DNA of 64,000 nt from an uncultured Muribaculaceae bacterium (GCA_910587425.1 CAJUKU010000010.1:23594-87593), one strand, 5' to 3'. Positions 9,048 through 18,402 are shown, numbered from the stretch's first letter. The notes: generated by a model not told the origin, from the sequence alone. Program-made: numbers and translations.

Positions 9048-9894
9048 CGAGTCCGAAATTGATGTTAAACAGATTGAACTTGAAGTTGGCGCCGCTGCTG
9101 AAGCGTGATCCCTCCTCAACGCCGTTGGTGATCTGCTTCTCGTTGCGCAGGCTTACTCCGAAAACGCCGAAGCTGACGTTGAACGACACGTTGTCCATGA
9201 TGAACACACATACGCCGGGGCTGAAATTCAGCGATGCTGAGGTGATATTTGTGCGCGTGTCGCGCAGTTCGCCGCCGTAATATCGTTTGAAGCGCGAGGA
9301 GCCGCTGCCGAATGAGAGGTCGACCTCGTTGAACACGCCGAAACGTTTGTCGGTGGATAGACCGACGTAGGTGCGGTAAAATACGCCTATAGAGTATGTG
9401 TTGGAGTAATAGCTTACATCCTTGAGCGAGAAGTTGAGGTCGTCATCTATATCTACAGAGAGGCTGCCGAGATCGGCTTCTCCGCGGGTGTAGTTGAATT
9501 TGAGACCGATGCTCTGGTTGTTGGCGACAAAATAGCCTATGGTAGGCTTTATGGAGTACATCTTCCCCTTGAAGTCGAAATCCTTTATGAGGGACAGTAT
9601 CTGCACGTCGTCGCTGTTGAACTCTCCATAGCTCGCGGTGAGTCCGAATGACCACTGTCCTTTAGGTATAAACAGGAAATTGAACAGTCCGCGGTCGTAG
9701 CGCCCGAAGTTACGCTGCGGCAGGATTATGCTCACGGTGTCATTGCCGACGATCACCTTCTGATCCAGTATGTTTCCGGTGGGTTCAGGTGAGAATTCGG
9801 AATATACCTCGAGCGAATCGACGGTCTGCGCGCTTGCCACTGCCGGGCATATAAGCGCTGCTGCGGTGATGATCAGTGATATTATTCTGTTCAT
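9034..9894 (-). CDS. Outer-membrane beta-barrel protein, paralogue 1
   Basis: A 286-residue protein with a signal peptide (MNRIISLIITAAALICPAVA, cleaved near ASAQ). The mature part reads as amphipathic strands. The motif FNFLFIPKGQWSFGLTASYG is repeated almost exactly in the next upstream gene (ISFIPKGQWITGVSVNYS), and both share a similar strand order and a C-terminus of the type FNLFNINFGLGV, so the two arose by duplication. This copy has an extra N-terminal stretch of about 45 residues before the shared motif. It overlaps the lipoprotein gene downstream and starts 5 bp after the upstream paralogue ends, so the locus is an operon. Function unknown. Confidence 0.85.
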   Translation of the reverse strand: MNRIISLIITAAALICPAVASAQTVDSLEVYSEFSPEPTGNILDQKVIVGNDTVSIILPQRNFGRYDRGLFNFLFIPKGQWSFGLTASYGEFNSDDVQILSLIKDFDFKGKMYSIKPTIGYFVANNQSIGLKFNYTRGEADLGSLSVDIDDDLNFSLKDVSYYSNTYSIGVFYRTYVGLSTDKRFGVFNEVDLSFGSGSSRFKRYYGGELRDTRTNITSASLNFSPGVCVFIMDNVSFNVSFGVFGVSLRNEKQITNGVEEGSRFSSGANFKFNLFNINFGLGVHI

Positions 9895-9899
9895 GGTGC

Positions 9900-10649
9900 T
9901 CAGAGATAGAATACGACTCCGAACGATACGGAGAACAGGTTGATCTTGAAATTGGCGTGGCGTGTCTTGCGGTTTGCCACGTAGATGCGGTCGGTTGTGG
10001 ATTTCGTGTCAGTGTAGCCGAATCCGAGCACGCCGATATTGACCTCGACAGCCGAGTAGTTGCTAAGAAACATGACAAATCCGGGGGTAAGACCTACGTT
10101 GAGGTGGAAATTGCGTTCGAATGTACCGGTGAAATCATCGCCTGTGCCGTTGGTGATCTTGGATTGTCCGCCACCGAGTTCAAGCTGAACCTCGTTGAAC
10201 ATGCCGAAGCGCATCGAGCTGCCGAGCGAAATATAGTTGCGGAACGCAGCTGTACCGTAATAATTGGATGTTATGGCATAGAGATGATCGGCATCGTAGG
10301 TAGTCTCCGAATCGAGTATCACCGAGCCTTGGTCAAGACGCGAACGGGAGCGTGTGTAGCTGAATTTGCCACCGGCGGCGAGATTATCCTTGAAGCAGTA
10401 CATCAGCATCGGGCTGACCTTGAAGCTGTATGTGTCGGCGTTTATGCTCTCCACGATCAGAAACTGATAGTTGTCCTGATTGCTCTGGGAGTAGTTGACA
10501 CTGACGCCGGTGATCCATTGCCCTTTGGGAATGAATGAGATCTGTTCGAGTCCCCGTTTGAACGGCTCCTGCGCATGTAGGGTGGTAGCCCCTGCGCTGA
10601 TGAGCGCCACGGCGAGCAGCCGCAGTGCGCATTGTTTCAGGCGTGACAT
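9900..10649 (-). CDS. Outer-membrane beta-barrel protein, paralogue 2
   Basis: A 249-residue protein. The frame also has an ATG ending at 10673, but the ATG at 10649 starts a standard signal peptide (MSRLKQCALRLLAVALISAG, cleaved after TTLHA), so it is preferred. The mature protein begins QEPFKRGLEQISFIPKGQW, aligning with paralogue 1, and ends FKINLFSVSFGVVFYL with a terminal aromatic-Leu strand. Its tight spacing with the downstream paralogue and the flanking PCMD lipoproteins suggests that barrel and lipoproteins form one outer-membrane assembly (inference). Confidence 0.85.
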   Translation of the reverse strand: MSRLKQCALRLLAVALISAGATTLHAQEPFKRGLEQISFIPKGQWITGVSVNYSQSNQDNYQFLIVESINADTYSFKVSPMLMYCFKDNLAAGGKFSYTRSRSRLDQGSVILDSETTYDADHLYAITSNYYGTAAFRNYISLGSSMRFGMFNEVQLELGGGQSKITNGTGDDFTGTFERNFHLNVGLTPGFVMFLSNYSAVEVNIGVLGFGYTDTKSTTDRIYVANRKTRHANFKINLFSVSFGVVFYL

Positions 10650-10704
10650 AAATGTTGTCTGACGTTGAATCATTTGAGCGTATATGTGTACGGATTATGT
10701 TTTA

Positions 10705-13221
10705 TCAATATGACAGTGACAGGGCATCGAGCCATAGCGAAGCTCCGCGTGATGTCGCGGTGGCAGGATCGTCGACAGTCACTGTGTTGGCAGTCTCGTA
10801 ACCGATATCACCGATGTTAGCCGATGCGGCAAGCATTACTTTGATGCGTGTAGCCTTGACGCCGAAACGTGAGTAGGTGAGCGGTATGCTGAATGCGGTG
10901 TAGCTTGTCGCTGTGCCGAGTGATGTCTTGCCGGAAGCTATGACAGTCTCAGCACCGTCAACAATACCGATGACTTCGATTATAGCGGTGCCACGTGCCG
11001 GTGCCGGAGACGCCGGAAGATACTTGTAGAAGCCGTTGAGCGCTGTCGGGCGCGAGTTGAAGGGGATTCCCTCTGTGTACGTCTCGGCAAGCCCGTCGGC
11101 GCTGAAAGAATAACTTCCGAGGAAGAGTTTTCCGACAGCTTTATGAGCTATCTGAGGAATGTTGCGGCTATAGTCCACGTATGGAGGCGCGGGCTGCACA
11201 TAATCAGGTATCGCCGGTCCGTCGGTATCCCACGCCACATCGTCGATGCGCACGGCGTATGCTCCGCTGTAGACATCAGTGGTGGTCTGTGCCGATGGTG
11301 CCATATACCACGTGTTGTGGCGTGTGGCGGCGGTGCAGAATGTCTTGGTGTTGACATTCGCCCAACCTTTCGGTTCCTGTGTGTTGAAGTCGGTGAAGTT
11401 CTGGCGGTTGAAAATCTCCACGATGTCGGGTGAGTATCGACCGCCGCTTGGCATACGGTCGTATTCAATACCTTTGGTTATTTCCTCGAAATCGCCGTTG
11501 GGCAGTTCAGCAGCCGCTTCGGTAGTAATCTGTACCGGTTCGGTGAACTGGTCGTCGGTGGGTTGCTGCATGACGGTGCCGCGCAGTGTATATGATGTGG
11601 CGGCATCAAGTCCGGTCACGGTGATGATCCCTTCCTGCTCATCGCGGTCGAGCTGCAGCATCCGGTCGGAACCGGCGTATATTTCGCAGAGGCGTGTGAT
11701 AACGGGTAGAAGTTCGGGATCGGCGTCTGTTATGCGTATGACAGCTCGCAGGGCGAATGCGTCGGCAAGTATGGCGAAATGCGGAGGGCGTCTGCCGATA
11801 GTGGTCTCGGCTTTCACCGATCCGCAGTAAAGCAGGCGTATGCGTATGTTGTCGGTACCTTCCGGCACACGGAAGCGCAGTGCATAGTCTCCTTCGATCT
11901 CAAGGGGTTCGACAGCTGTCAGATTCACATCACTCCAACTGCCGTCGGACTGCTGTATCTGCACGGCTAAATTGTCTGTAGCCTCAGAGTTGGGACAACG
12001 CACGGTAAGCGATGCTTCATCGATCCCTACGGTCACCGGGGTGACAGCAATCAACTCGATATCTACAGTTCCGAGGTCGATGGTCAGTATGGCAGGTTCG
12101 CTGACTTTTCCGGCACGGCTTATGGCGCGCATCGAGAATGATGTGCGGTCATCGCCGTTTTCTTCCCGTAAGTTGGGCAATACATCGGTGAAGTCTACTT
12201 CAGCGATACCGCCGTTGATGTTGAGTTTCAAACCCATCGACCGCATGAGCGACAGAAGTGTCTCAGGCGCGGAGAGGAGATCCGTCTCACGCTGCCATCC
12301 AGCCTGGAGGAGGGTGGGGGAGTTGACAGTAAGCTCAAGGCGTCCGCCGGCGATACCGGAGGCTTTAACAGTGAGCGGTTGATCCGGTAGCAGACCTTCG
12401 TCGATATGCAGCGGTGTTCCGTTGATGAATCCGGTGCATTCAGCCGTTGGCGGCGTGGCTGCAAGAAAATCAGGCGTAAGGGCAATGCGCAAGTCATCGG
12501 TGCTGATCCGTTCATCAAAGGATAGTATTACCGTCGGCACTCCATCTGTCTGATCCATGCTCATTGTCGCAGTGTAGCAGCGTCCGGCTGCGGCACCGCG
12601 GATAGTAGTGGCTATGAAGTCGGCGGTCTGTCCGTCGGGGAGTGTCAGTGATATGCTTATGTCAATATCTCCGGCGCGAAGGTATGCCTGCCGGGTTTCT
12701 CCGGGTCGGTAGGTGACAAAACCACCTCCTGCGCTATGGAATGTCACGGCGGCATCGGAGAAGTATTCGGTGAACGAGGGGGCGAACTCAACCCTCAGCA
12801 TCGTGTTGATGAGTGTGCAGACAATCTCGGGGGTTGCCGTAGCTCCGTCAGTGACCTCTGCCGCAGCCTCTCCGGCAAATGCGGGGCACTCAAAGCCCTC
12901 GTCAAGTTCCGTGCCGTAGAATGCCCTGACGGTATAGTTGCCGGGGAGCAGTGGCTCTGCAGGATCGTACTCGTCAAATCTTTCCCATGTATGGGAATAT
13001 CCGTCGGTTGAAATCGTCAGGCTGAGCTCGTCGACCGACGGCACCGGTGAGATCACAATGTCGGCAGCCTGATCGGCAGCGACATCAGGATCGACAGTAA
13101 GGACCGGTGCTATCATACCGGCTCCCAGACGCGTGCCGTTATAGCTGCCGGAACATGCGGAAGCTACCAGGATGATTGTCGCCGTGATCAGACGGCATAA
13201 GTTGATGGCACTGCGTTTCAT
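10705..13221 (-). CDS. DUF4493/PCMD surface lipoprotein, first gene of the surface locus
   Basis: An 838-residue lipoprotein. The signal peptide ends in a lipobox (VASAC, Cys23) followed by SGSYNGTRLG. Residues about 30-220 match my recollection of DUF4493: an N-terminal GAGMIAPVL strand, a DGYSHTWERF segment and a LLPGNYTVRAFYG turn. Several Ig-like repeats occupy the middle (about 230-560). The last 270 residues from LPNGDFEEITKG are a PCMD-like jelly-roll with VYSGAYAVRIDDVAWDTDG and a closing LWLDALSLSY strand, the same plan as the lipoprotein at the other end of the locus. It is probably surface exposed. No clear upstream promoter was found. Confidence 0.83.
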   Translation of the reverse strand: MKRSAINLCRLITATIILVASACSGSYNGTRLGAGMIAPVLTVDPDVAADQAADIVISPVPSVDELSLTISTDGYSHTWERFDEYDPAEPLLPGNYTVRAFYGTELDEGFECPAFAGEAAAEVTDGATATPEIVCTLINTMLRVEFAPSFTEYFSDAAVTFHSAGGGFVTYRPGETRQAYLRAGDIDISISLTLPDGQTADFIATTIRGAAAGRCYTATMSMDQTDGVPTVILSFDERISTDDLRIALTPDFLAATPPTAECTGFINGTPLHIDEGLLPDQPLTVKASGIAGGRLELTVNSPTLLQAGWQRETDLLSAPETLLSLMRSMGLKLNINGGIAEVDFTDVLPNLREENGDDRTSFSMRAISRAGKVSEPAILTIDLGTVDIELIAVTPVTVGIDEASLTVRCPNSEATDNLAVQIQQSDGSWSDVNLTAVEPLEIEGDYALRFRVPEGTDNIRIRLLYCGSVKAETTIGRRPPHFAILADAFALRAVIRITDADPELLPVITRLCEIYAGSDRMLQLDRDEQEGIITVTGLDAATSYTLRGTVMQQPTDDQFTEPVQITTEAAAELPNGDFEEITKGIEYDRMPSGGRYSPDIVEIFNRQNFTDFNTQEPKGWANVNTKTFCTAATRHNTWYMAPSAQTTTDVYSGAYAVRIDDVAWDTDGPAIPDYVQPAPPYVDYSRNIPQIAHKAVGKLFLGSYSFSADGLAETYTEGIPFNSRPTALNGFYKYLPASPAPARGTAIIEVIGIVDGAETVIASGKTSLGTATSYTAFSIPLTYSRFGVKATRIKVMLAASANIGDIGYETANTVTVDDPATATSRGASLWLDALSLSY

Positions 13222-13329
13222 TGCATAAGTGGGGTTTGTCGGTTCCCGTTATAGAGTCTTTAGCGTCACAAAAAGTGTGTAAAGATAGCTTATTTTTGTT
13301 TAACCGACACGTTTTGGTGGCAAAAATGT

Positions 13330-13337
13330 TAACTTTG
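13330..13337 (+). promoter_or_regulatory. -7 box for the DUF4923 gene
   Basis: TAACTTTG in the intergenic region between diverging genes. The nearest TTTG (13313-13316) is only 13 bp upstream, so the -33 element is poor. The leader would be about 75 nt. Confidence 0.5.
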
Positions 13338-13417
13338 CAGCAAAATGCTCCAGTCAGCGGTGTCCTGCCGTCAACCTTGAAGGAGTGTGTTCATAAAATC
13401 CACCATTCATTAAGAAT

Positions 13418-14017
13418 ATGAATAAAGTAAAGAATCTATTGATAGCGATGGCATTGATGCTTGTTGCTCCCATGGCTGCCGCGCAGTCGTTCGATCTCGG
13501 CTCGCTTCTGTCGAAGCTTACAGGCGGTTCGGAGCTGACGGTCAGCAAAATGGCAGGTACGTGGAACTATGCCGAGCCTGCGGTCTCGTTTAAGTCCGAC
13601 AATCTGTTGAAGAAGGCTGGCGGTGCTGCGGCTTCGGCAGCTGTGAAGAAGAAACTCGCTCCGTACTACAAAAGCGCGGGATTTGAGAAACTCGTCCTGA
13701 AAGTTGAGGAGGACAGCACGTTCACCATGAGCATCGGGCGCATAAATCTAAAGGGTACGATAACTGCCCCTGATGAAGGCTCGGATGCCTCTTTCAAGTT
13801 CAATTTCATGCTTGTCGGAAAGATAAAGGCGGCTTCGATGGATACGTATGTGAAAGTATCGGGCAGCTCGATGGATCTTATGTTTGATGTCAGCAAACTT
13901 ATCACGCTGATGGAACTTGCCGGAAATATCAGCGGAAGTTCCGCTGTGAAAGGTGCAACATCGCTGCTCAAGGGCTACGACGGCATAACGGCGGGATTTA
14001 CACTGAAGAAACAATAA
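13418..14017 (+). CDS. DUF4923 family exported protein
   Basis: A 199-residue protein with a signal peptide (MNKVKNLLIAMALMLVAPMA, cleaved after AAA before QSFD). The mature sequence has the DUF4923 pattern: a short helical start, then KMAGTWNYAEPAVSFKSDNL, a Lys- and Ala-rich helix, then beta strands with repeated GTITAP / KFNFMLVGKIKA units. The family is found in Bacteroidota and looks lipocalin-like; no function is established to my knowledge. The gene stands alone and is closed by the terminator at 14057-14090. Confidence 0.85.
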   Translation: MNKVKNLLIAMALMLVAPMAAAQSFDLGSLLSKLTGGSELTVSKMAGTWNYAEPAVSFKSDNLLKKAGGAAASAAVKKKLAPYYKSAGFEKLVLKVEEDSTFTMSIGRINLKGTITAPDEGSDASFKFNFMLVGKIKAASMDTYVKVSGSSMDLMFDVSKLITLMELAGNISGSSAVKGATSLLKGYDGITAGFTLKKQ

Positions 14018-14056
14018 AGAAACAATAAAAGCGCGTTTTTCCGCGGGTCAAAATAA

Positions 14057-14090
14057 AACCGGCGTCTCTGATCTGTCAGGGGCGCCGGTT
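14057..14090. terminator. Bidirectional terminator between the DUF4923 gene and yebC
   Basis: A 15-bp stem (14057-14071 with 14076-14090, two G-U pairs) with a TCTG tetraloop, preceded by an A-rich run and followed by CTTTTG. It serves both converging genes. Confidence 0.82.
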
Positions 14091-14114
14091 CTTTTGTGTG
14101 GTATATCGTGGGGA

Positions 14115-14840
14115 TTATTCCTCGTCGACTTCCTTCATGTTGTGGAACACGTTCTGCACATCCTCATCCTCCTCGAATTTCTCAAGAAGTTTCTCAAGCT
14201 GTGCGCGCTGCTCGTCGGTCACTTCCTTGAGTTCGTGGGGGATGCGCTCGAATTCTGCGCTGATGAGCTCGAATCCGTTATCCTCAAGATATTTCTGGAT
14301 GTTGGCAAACTCCTCGAAAGCGCCGTAGAGCACGATTTCCTTCTCGTCAGCCTCCAGTTCGTCCACTCCGTAGTCGATGAGCTCGAGTTCGAGTTCCTCA
14401 AGATCCATGCCATCCTTGGGTTTGATTTTGAAGACGCTCTTGTGGTCAAAGAGGAATGCGAGCGATCCTTGTGTGCCGAGGTTGCCTCCGTGTTTGTTGA
14501 AATAAGAGCGGACATTAGCCACGGTGCGTGTGTTGTTGTCGGTGGCTGCTTCTACGACAATGGCGATTCCGAAAGGACCGTATCCTTCGTATACGATCTC
14601 CTTATAGTCGCCGGCATCTTTGTCGGTAGCCTTTTTGATTGCTCGCTCAACGGTGTCCTTGGGCATGTTAGCCGCCTTGGCGTTCTGCATCAGTGCGCGG
14701 AGGCGGGGGTTGGTGTCAGGATCGGGTCCACCTGCTTTTGCGGCAATGGTTATCTCCTTGCCGATGCGGGTGAATGTGCGCGACATGTTGCCCCAACGTT
14801 TGAGTTTGCGTGCTTTGCGGTATTCAAAAGCTCTTCCCAT
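14115..14840 (-). CDS. yebC: YebC/PmpR (TACO1) family protein
   Basis: A 241-residue protein of the YebC/TACO1 family. The three-domain pattern is clear: N-terminal MGRAFEYRKARKLKRWGNMS, then AAKAGGPDPDTNPRLR, then the conserved YEGYGPFGIAIVVEAATDN stretch and an acidic C-terminal half. Family members have been described as transcriptional regulators, and more recently as factors assisting ribosomes at difficult sequences; which applies here is not known. It follows pheT on the same strand with a 34-bp gap, so the two are likely co-transcribed. Confidence 0.95.
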   Translation of the reverse strand: MGRAFEYRKARKLKRWGNMSRTFTRIGKEITIAAKAGGPDPDTNPRLRALMQNAKAANMPKDTVERAIKKATDKDAGDYKEIVYEGYGPFGIAIVVEAATDNNTRTVANVRSYFNKHGGNLGTQGSLAFLFDHKSVFKIKPKDGMDLEELELELIDYGVDELEADEKEIVLYGAFEEFANIQKYLEDNGFELISAEFERIPHELKEVTDEQRAQLEKLLEKFEEDEDVQNVFHNMKEVDEE

Positions 14841-14874
14841 GAGAGTGTGGATTAGATTATTATGTTTTTCTTAT

Positions 14875-17352
14875 TTATCGGAGTGTTGCGCCGGTGCGGC
14901 GTGTGAGGTTCGCGGTGATTTTCTCCATTATGGCTTCAATCTGACGGTCATTGAGCGTCTTTTCATCATCCTGGAGGGTGATCGATATCGCGTATGATTT
15001 TTTGCCCTCGGGCAGATTCTTCCCTTCGTAGACATCGAAGAGGGTGACGTCGCGCAGCAGTTTGCGTTCAGCCTCACGTACAGCCTCGTCGATCTGCTCC
15101 ATGCTGATTGAGGAGTCGATGAGCAGGGCGAGGTCGCGTTTTACGGGTTGTGTGCGTGGCAGGGGAGTGAATGTGGCATTGCGCGGTGCGGCGAGACGCA
15201 CGATCGCAGTCCAGTCGAGTTCGGCGAATACCACAGACTGCTTTATGTCGGCGGCACGCAGACGTGCGGGTGAGAGTATGCCGAGGCGTCCGAGCGTCTT
15301 CCCGGAGCGGGTGGTGATCGTCACTGACTGGGAGAAAATATCGTGCGCGTCGTCGGAGTCGACTGTCAGGCGAATCTCGCGGGTGGTGATGCCGAGGCGT
15401 GCGAATATGTTGGCGACGGTGGCGCGGAGGTCGAAGTAAGTGGCTTCGGCGGCAGGACGCGCCCAGTTGCCGGGGCGGATATTGCCGGTCATCCAGATCG
15501 CAAGGCGTGAGCCTTCGCTGAATGGAGCGAGGGGACGCTCAGGTGTGATCTCAGCCTGGGGATTGTAAGTGTAAACATTGCCGAATTCGTAGAAGAGAAG
15601 ATCGGCGTTGCGTCGGTTCACATTGTGCTCAATCGCCTCGAGTCCGCCGAACAGCAGGGTGCGGCGCATCACCGCGAGGTCGGAGCTGAGCGGGTTGAGC
15701 AGGCGCACGCATGTGTCGAGCGGATAGGTGGTGAGATCCGCGTAATAGCGTTCGGCGGTGAGTGAGTTGGAGAGGATCTCGTTGAATCCGCATGCGGTGA
15801 GCTGCTGACCGATTATGGTGCGTAACTCATTGTCGATGTCAGCCTCCGAGCGGTAGGAGAGTGATGCGTGGATGGTAGTGCCGGGCACGACGTTGTTGTA
15901 GCCATATATGCGAAGGAGATCTTCGACCACGTCGCAAGGGCGGGTGACATCCACACGGTATGTGGGCACCTTGACTGTCACTCCTTCATCAGTGCGCGAT
16001 GTTATCTCCATCTCGAGCGAGCGGAGTATCGCATCGATGGTGTCGTGCGGTATCTTTTTGCCGATAAGGCGGTCGGCATAATCGTATTCGAGTTTTACTT
16101 CCGCGGGGAGAATCGGTTCGGGGTATATGTCGACCGGCTCTCCGCAGATTTCGCCTCCGGCAAGCTCCTTGACAAGCAGGGCGGCGAGTTTCGCAGCCCA
16201 AAGTGTCGCGTTGGGATCGGTGCCGCGCTCGTAGCGGAACGACGCGTCGGTATTGAGACCGTGGCGACGTGCTGATTTGCGCACTGTCGTGGGATTGAAG
16301 TATGCGCTCTCTATGAAAATATCGGTGGTGTTTTCGGTGACGCCTGAGTCAAGTCCGCCGAATACACCCGCAATGCACATCGGATCGGTGGCGTTGCAGA
16401 TCATCAGGTCGCGGGCGTCGAGTTTGCGCTCCACACCGTCGAGCGTTGTGAACGGAGTGCCTTCAGGGCAGGTGCGCACTACTATTTTCTCACCATTTAC
16501 CTTAGCAAGGTCGAAGCAGTGCAGCGGCTGTCCGATGCCGTGGAGTATGTAGTTGGTGATGTCGACGATGTTGTTTATCGGGTGCATTCCTATCGCGGTA
16601 AGGCGCTCTTTGAGCCATTTGGGGCTCTCGGCAACCTTCACGCCGCGGATTGTAATGCCGCAGTAGCGGGGGCAGAGCGTGGTGTCTTCCACAGTGACTG
16701 TTGCTGCTCCGTCAGCCCGGTCGATATGGAATGCTTCATCCGACGGACGGCGCAACGGAGTGTGGTTGGCATGGCAGTCGAGCCATGCGGCGATATCGCG
16801 TGCGCATCCGAAGTGTGATGCGGCGTCAATGCGGTTAGGTGTGAGGTCGACCTCCAGGACGTAGTCGGATGTGAGCCCGTAGTATTCGGCTGCTGGTGTG
16901 CCGGGGGTTGCGGCACCTTCGGGAAGCACGATTATGCCGTCGTGCGATGTGCCTATCCCGATCTCATCCTCAGCGCAGATCATGCCGAATGATTCGACGC
17001 CACGGATCTTTGATTTCTTGATCTGGAATGTCTTGTCGCCATCGTAGAGTGTAGTGCCGACAGTGGCTACGACGACAGTCTGACCCGCGGCAACATTGGG
17101 CGCGCCGCATACGATCTGTACAGGAGCCTCTCCGCCGAGATCCACTGTGGTGATATGAAGGTGGTCGCTGTCGGGATGTTCGATGCATGTGAGGACTTTG
17201 CCTATCACTATGCCGCGCAGTCCGCCACGGATCGATTCAACTTCCTCTACTCCTCCCGTTTCGAGTCCGACGGATGTCAGCGCAGCTGCGAGTTCGTCGG
17301 GAGTAAGCGAAAGGTCAATATATTGCTTTAGCCAATTGTAAGAAATGTTCAT
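14875..17352 (-). CDS. pheT: Phenylalanine-tRNA ligase beta subunit
   Basis: The beta subunit of the alpha2-beta2 enzyme that charges tRNA-Phe. An open frame extends to 17421, but the true start is the ATG ending at 17352 (MNISYNWLKQYIDLSLTPDE), giving 825 residues as in other Bacteroidota. Domains in order: an OB-fold tRNA-binding domain (about 40-150, with CGAPNVAAGQTVVVA), the B3/B4 editing region, B5, the catalytic-like core, and a C-terminal anticodon-binding FDX-ACB domain (about 730-825, PLPRTQPVKRDLALLID). pheS is not in the window. The promoter at 17426-17458 lies just upstream, back to back with that of the patatin gene. Confidence 0.96.
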   Translation of the reverse strand: MNISYNWLKQYIDLSLTPDELAAALTSVGLETGGVEEVESIRGGLRGIVIGKVLTCIEHPDSDHLHITTVDLGGEAPVQIVCGAPNVAAGQTVVVATVGTTLYDGDKTFQIKKSKIRGVESFGMICAEDEIGIGTSHDGIIVLPEGAATPGTPAAEYYGLTSDYVLEVDLTPNRIDAASHFGCARDIAAWLDCHANHTPLRRPSDEAFHIDRADGAATVTVEDTTLCPRYCGITIRGVKVAESPKWLKERLTAIGMHPINNIVDITNYILHGIGQPLHCFDLAKVNGEKIVVRTCPEGTPFTTLDGVERKLDARDLMICNATDPMCIAGVFGGLDSGVTENTTDIFIESAYFNPTTVRKSARRHGLNTDASFRYERGTDPNATLWAAKLAALLVKELAGGEICGEPVDIYPEPILPAEVKLEYDYADRLIGKKIPHDTIDAILRSLEMEITSRTDEGVTVKVPTYRVDVTRPCDVVEDLLRIYGYNNVVPGTTIHASLSYRSEADIDNELRTIIGQQLTACGFNEILSNSLTAERYYADLTTYPLDTCVRLLNPLSSDLAVMRRTLLFGGLEAIEHNVNRRNADLLFYEFGNVYTYNPQAEITPERPLAPFSEGSRLAIWMTGNIRPGNWARPAAEATYFDLRATVANIFARLGITTREIRLTVDSDDAHDIFSQSVTITTRSGKTLGRLGILSPARLRAADIKQSVVFAELDWTAIVRLAAPRNATFTPLPRTQPVKRDLALLIDSSISMEQIDEAVREAERKLLRDVTLFDVYEGKNLPEGKKSYAISITLQDDEKTLNDRQIEAIMEKITANLTRRTGATLR

Positions 17353-17425
17353 GACTTTCAGATGATTGCAAGGGCGGGGCGCAGCCTTTCGGCGGCAGTC
17401 GGCGTCACTTGTCGGTTTCAATCGG

Positions 17426-17458
17426 CAAAATTACGAATTTTTTGCGAATAGCGCCAAA
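17426..17458 (-). promoter_or_regulatory. Promoter of pheT-yebC
   Basis: On the minus strand, TTTG (17455-17458) and TAATTTTG (17426-17433) are 21 bp apart. The leader to the pheT ATG would be about 70 nt. Confidence 0.6.
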
Positions 17459-17502
17459 ACTATTGAGAGTGTGCGCATGGACAAGACTATCAGGTTGTGG
17501 AA

Positions 17503-17534
17503 TTTGTGGATTTTAGGGCGATTTCGTACCTTTG
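17503..17534 (+). promoter_or_regulatory. Promoter of the patatin gene; decides its start codon
   Basis: TTTG at 17503-17506 and TACCTTTG at 17527-17534, exactly 20 bp apart. Transcription should begin around 17540, at or after the ATG at 17539, so the ATG at 17572 is the better start unless the mRNA is leaderless. Confidence 0.75.
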
Positions 17535-17571
17535 CGGCATGATTACGGGCAGTATTCAGAAGGTAAAGTCG

Positions 17572-18402
17572 ATGCTGGGTTTCGGAGGTCCGGAATACCG
17601 CACAGGGCTTGTTCTCAGTGGGGGTGGAGCGCGCGGGTTCGCCCATGCCGGCGCTATCAAGGCGCTTGCCGAAGTGGGTATCCGTCCGGATATAGTGGCT
17701 GGTGTCAGCGCCGGCTCTGTGGCGGCTGTTATGTATGCCGCCGGCATCCCGCCGGAGGAGATGCTGAATATTTTTCAGGATTCACATTTTTCAGACTTCG
17801 CCGAGCTCGGCATACCGAAAGATGGTTTTTTCAGCCTGAACCGTTTCCGTAAGTTCCTGCGCAAGACCATCCCGTTTCAGAATCTCGAGGATCTGCCTAT
17901 CCCTGTGGTCGTTGGCGCCACCGATCTCGACAACGGCAAGAAAGTGGCGTTTGAGAAAGGTCCGCTTGCAGATTGCGTAGCCGCCTCGTGCAGCATCCCG
18001 ATAGTATTCAAGCCGGTCAGGATCGACGGTGTGCGCTACGTTGACGGCGGTGTGTTGCATAACCTTCCGGCATGGACCATACGAGACCGCTGCAAATACC
18101 TCATAGGCATAAACTGCTCCCCTCTCACCAAGAAAGCGCCCAGCGATTCCATAGTCAACATAGCCTTGCGCTCCTATGAGCTGCTTGCCAAGACCAACTC
18201 GTTTGCCGACATGGAGATCTGCGATATCCTTATACGCACGGATGAGATAGCCCGATACAAGGCATTCAATCTTAAACAGATCGAGCGAGTCTACGAGAGC
18301 GGCTACCGCGACACCATGGAGTTTCTTCTCTCTCATGGCTTTCACCGCATAACGGAAGATACCGGAGCCCAGAAGGCATTGCCTCCGCACACAAACCAAT
18401 AA
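17572..18402 (+). CDS. Patatin-like phospholipase (RssA/YchK-like)
   Basis: A 276-residue cytosolic or membrane-associated lipid hydrolase. The oxyanion-hole motif GGGARG is at residues 17-22, the nucleophile Ser46 in GVSAG, and the dyad Asp in VDGGVLHN. The frame is open from 17497, and ATGs occur at 17539 and 17572. The promoter's -7 box ends at 17534, so a start at 17539 would be nearly leaderless, while 17572 gives a leader of about 30 nt and a protein beginning MLGFGGPEYRTGLVLSGGG. The GH13 gene follows 6 bp later, so the two are co-transcribed. Substrate unknown; short bacterial patatins of this kind act on phospholipids. Confidence 0.9.
   Translation: MLGFGGPEYRTGLVLSGGGARGFAHAGAIKALAEVGIRPDIVAGVSAGSVAAVMYAAGIPPEEMLNIFQDSHFSDFAELGIPKDGFFSLNRFRKFLRKTIPFQNLEDLPIPVVVGATDLDNGKKVAFEKGPLADCVAASCSIPIVFKPVRIDGVRYVDGGVLHNLPAWTIRDRCKYLIGINCSPLTKKAPSDSIVNIALRSYELLAKTNSFADMEICDILIRTDEIARYKAFNLKQIERVYESGYRDTMEFLLSHGFHRITEDTGAQKALPPHTNQ

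Noticed and set aside
13221..13421. A 66-codon plus-strand frame before the DUF4923 gene
   Set aside because: It spans the promoter region and has no signal, domain or plausible start context.
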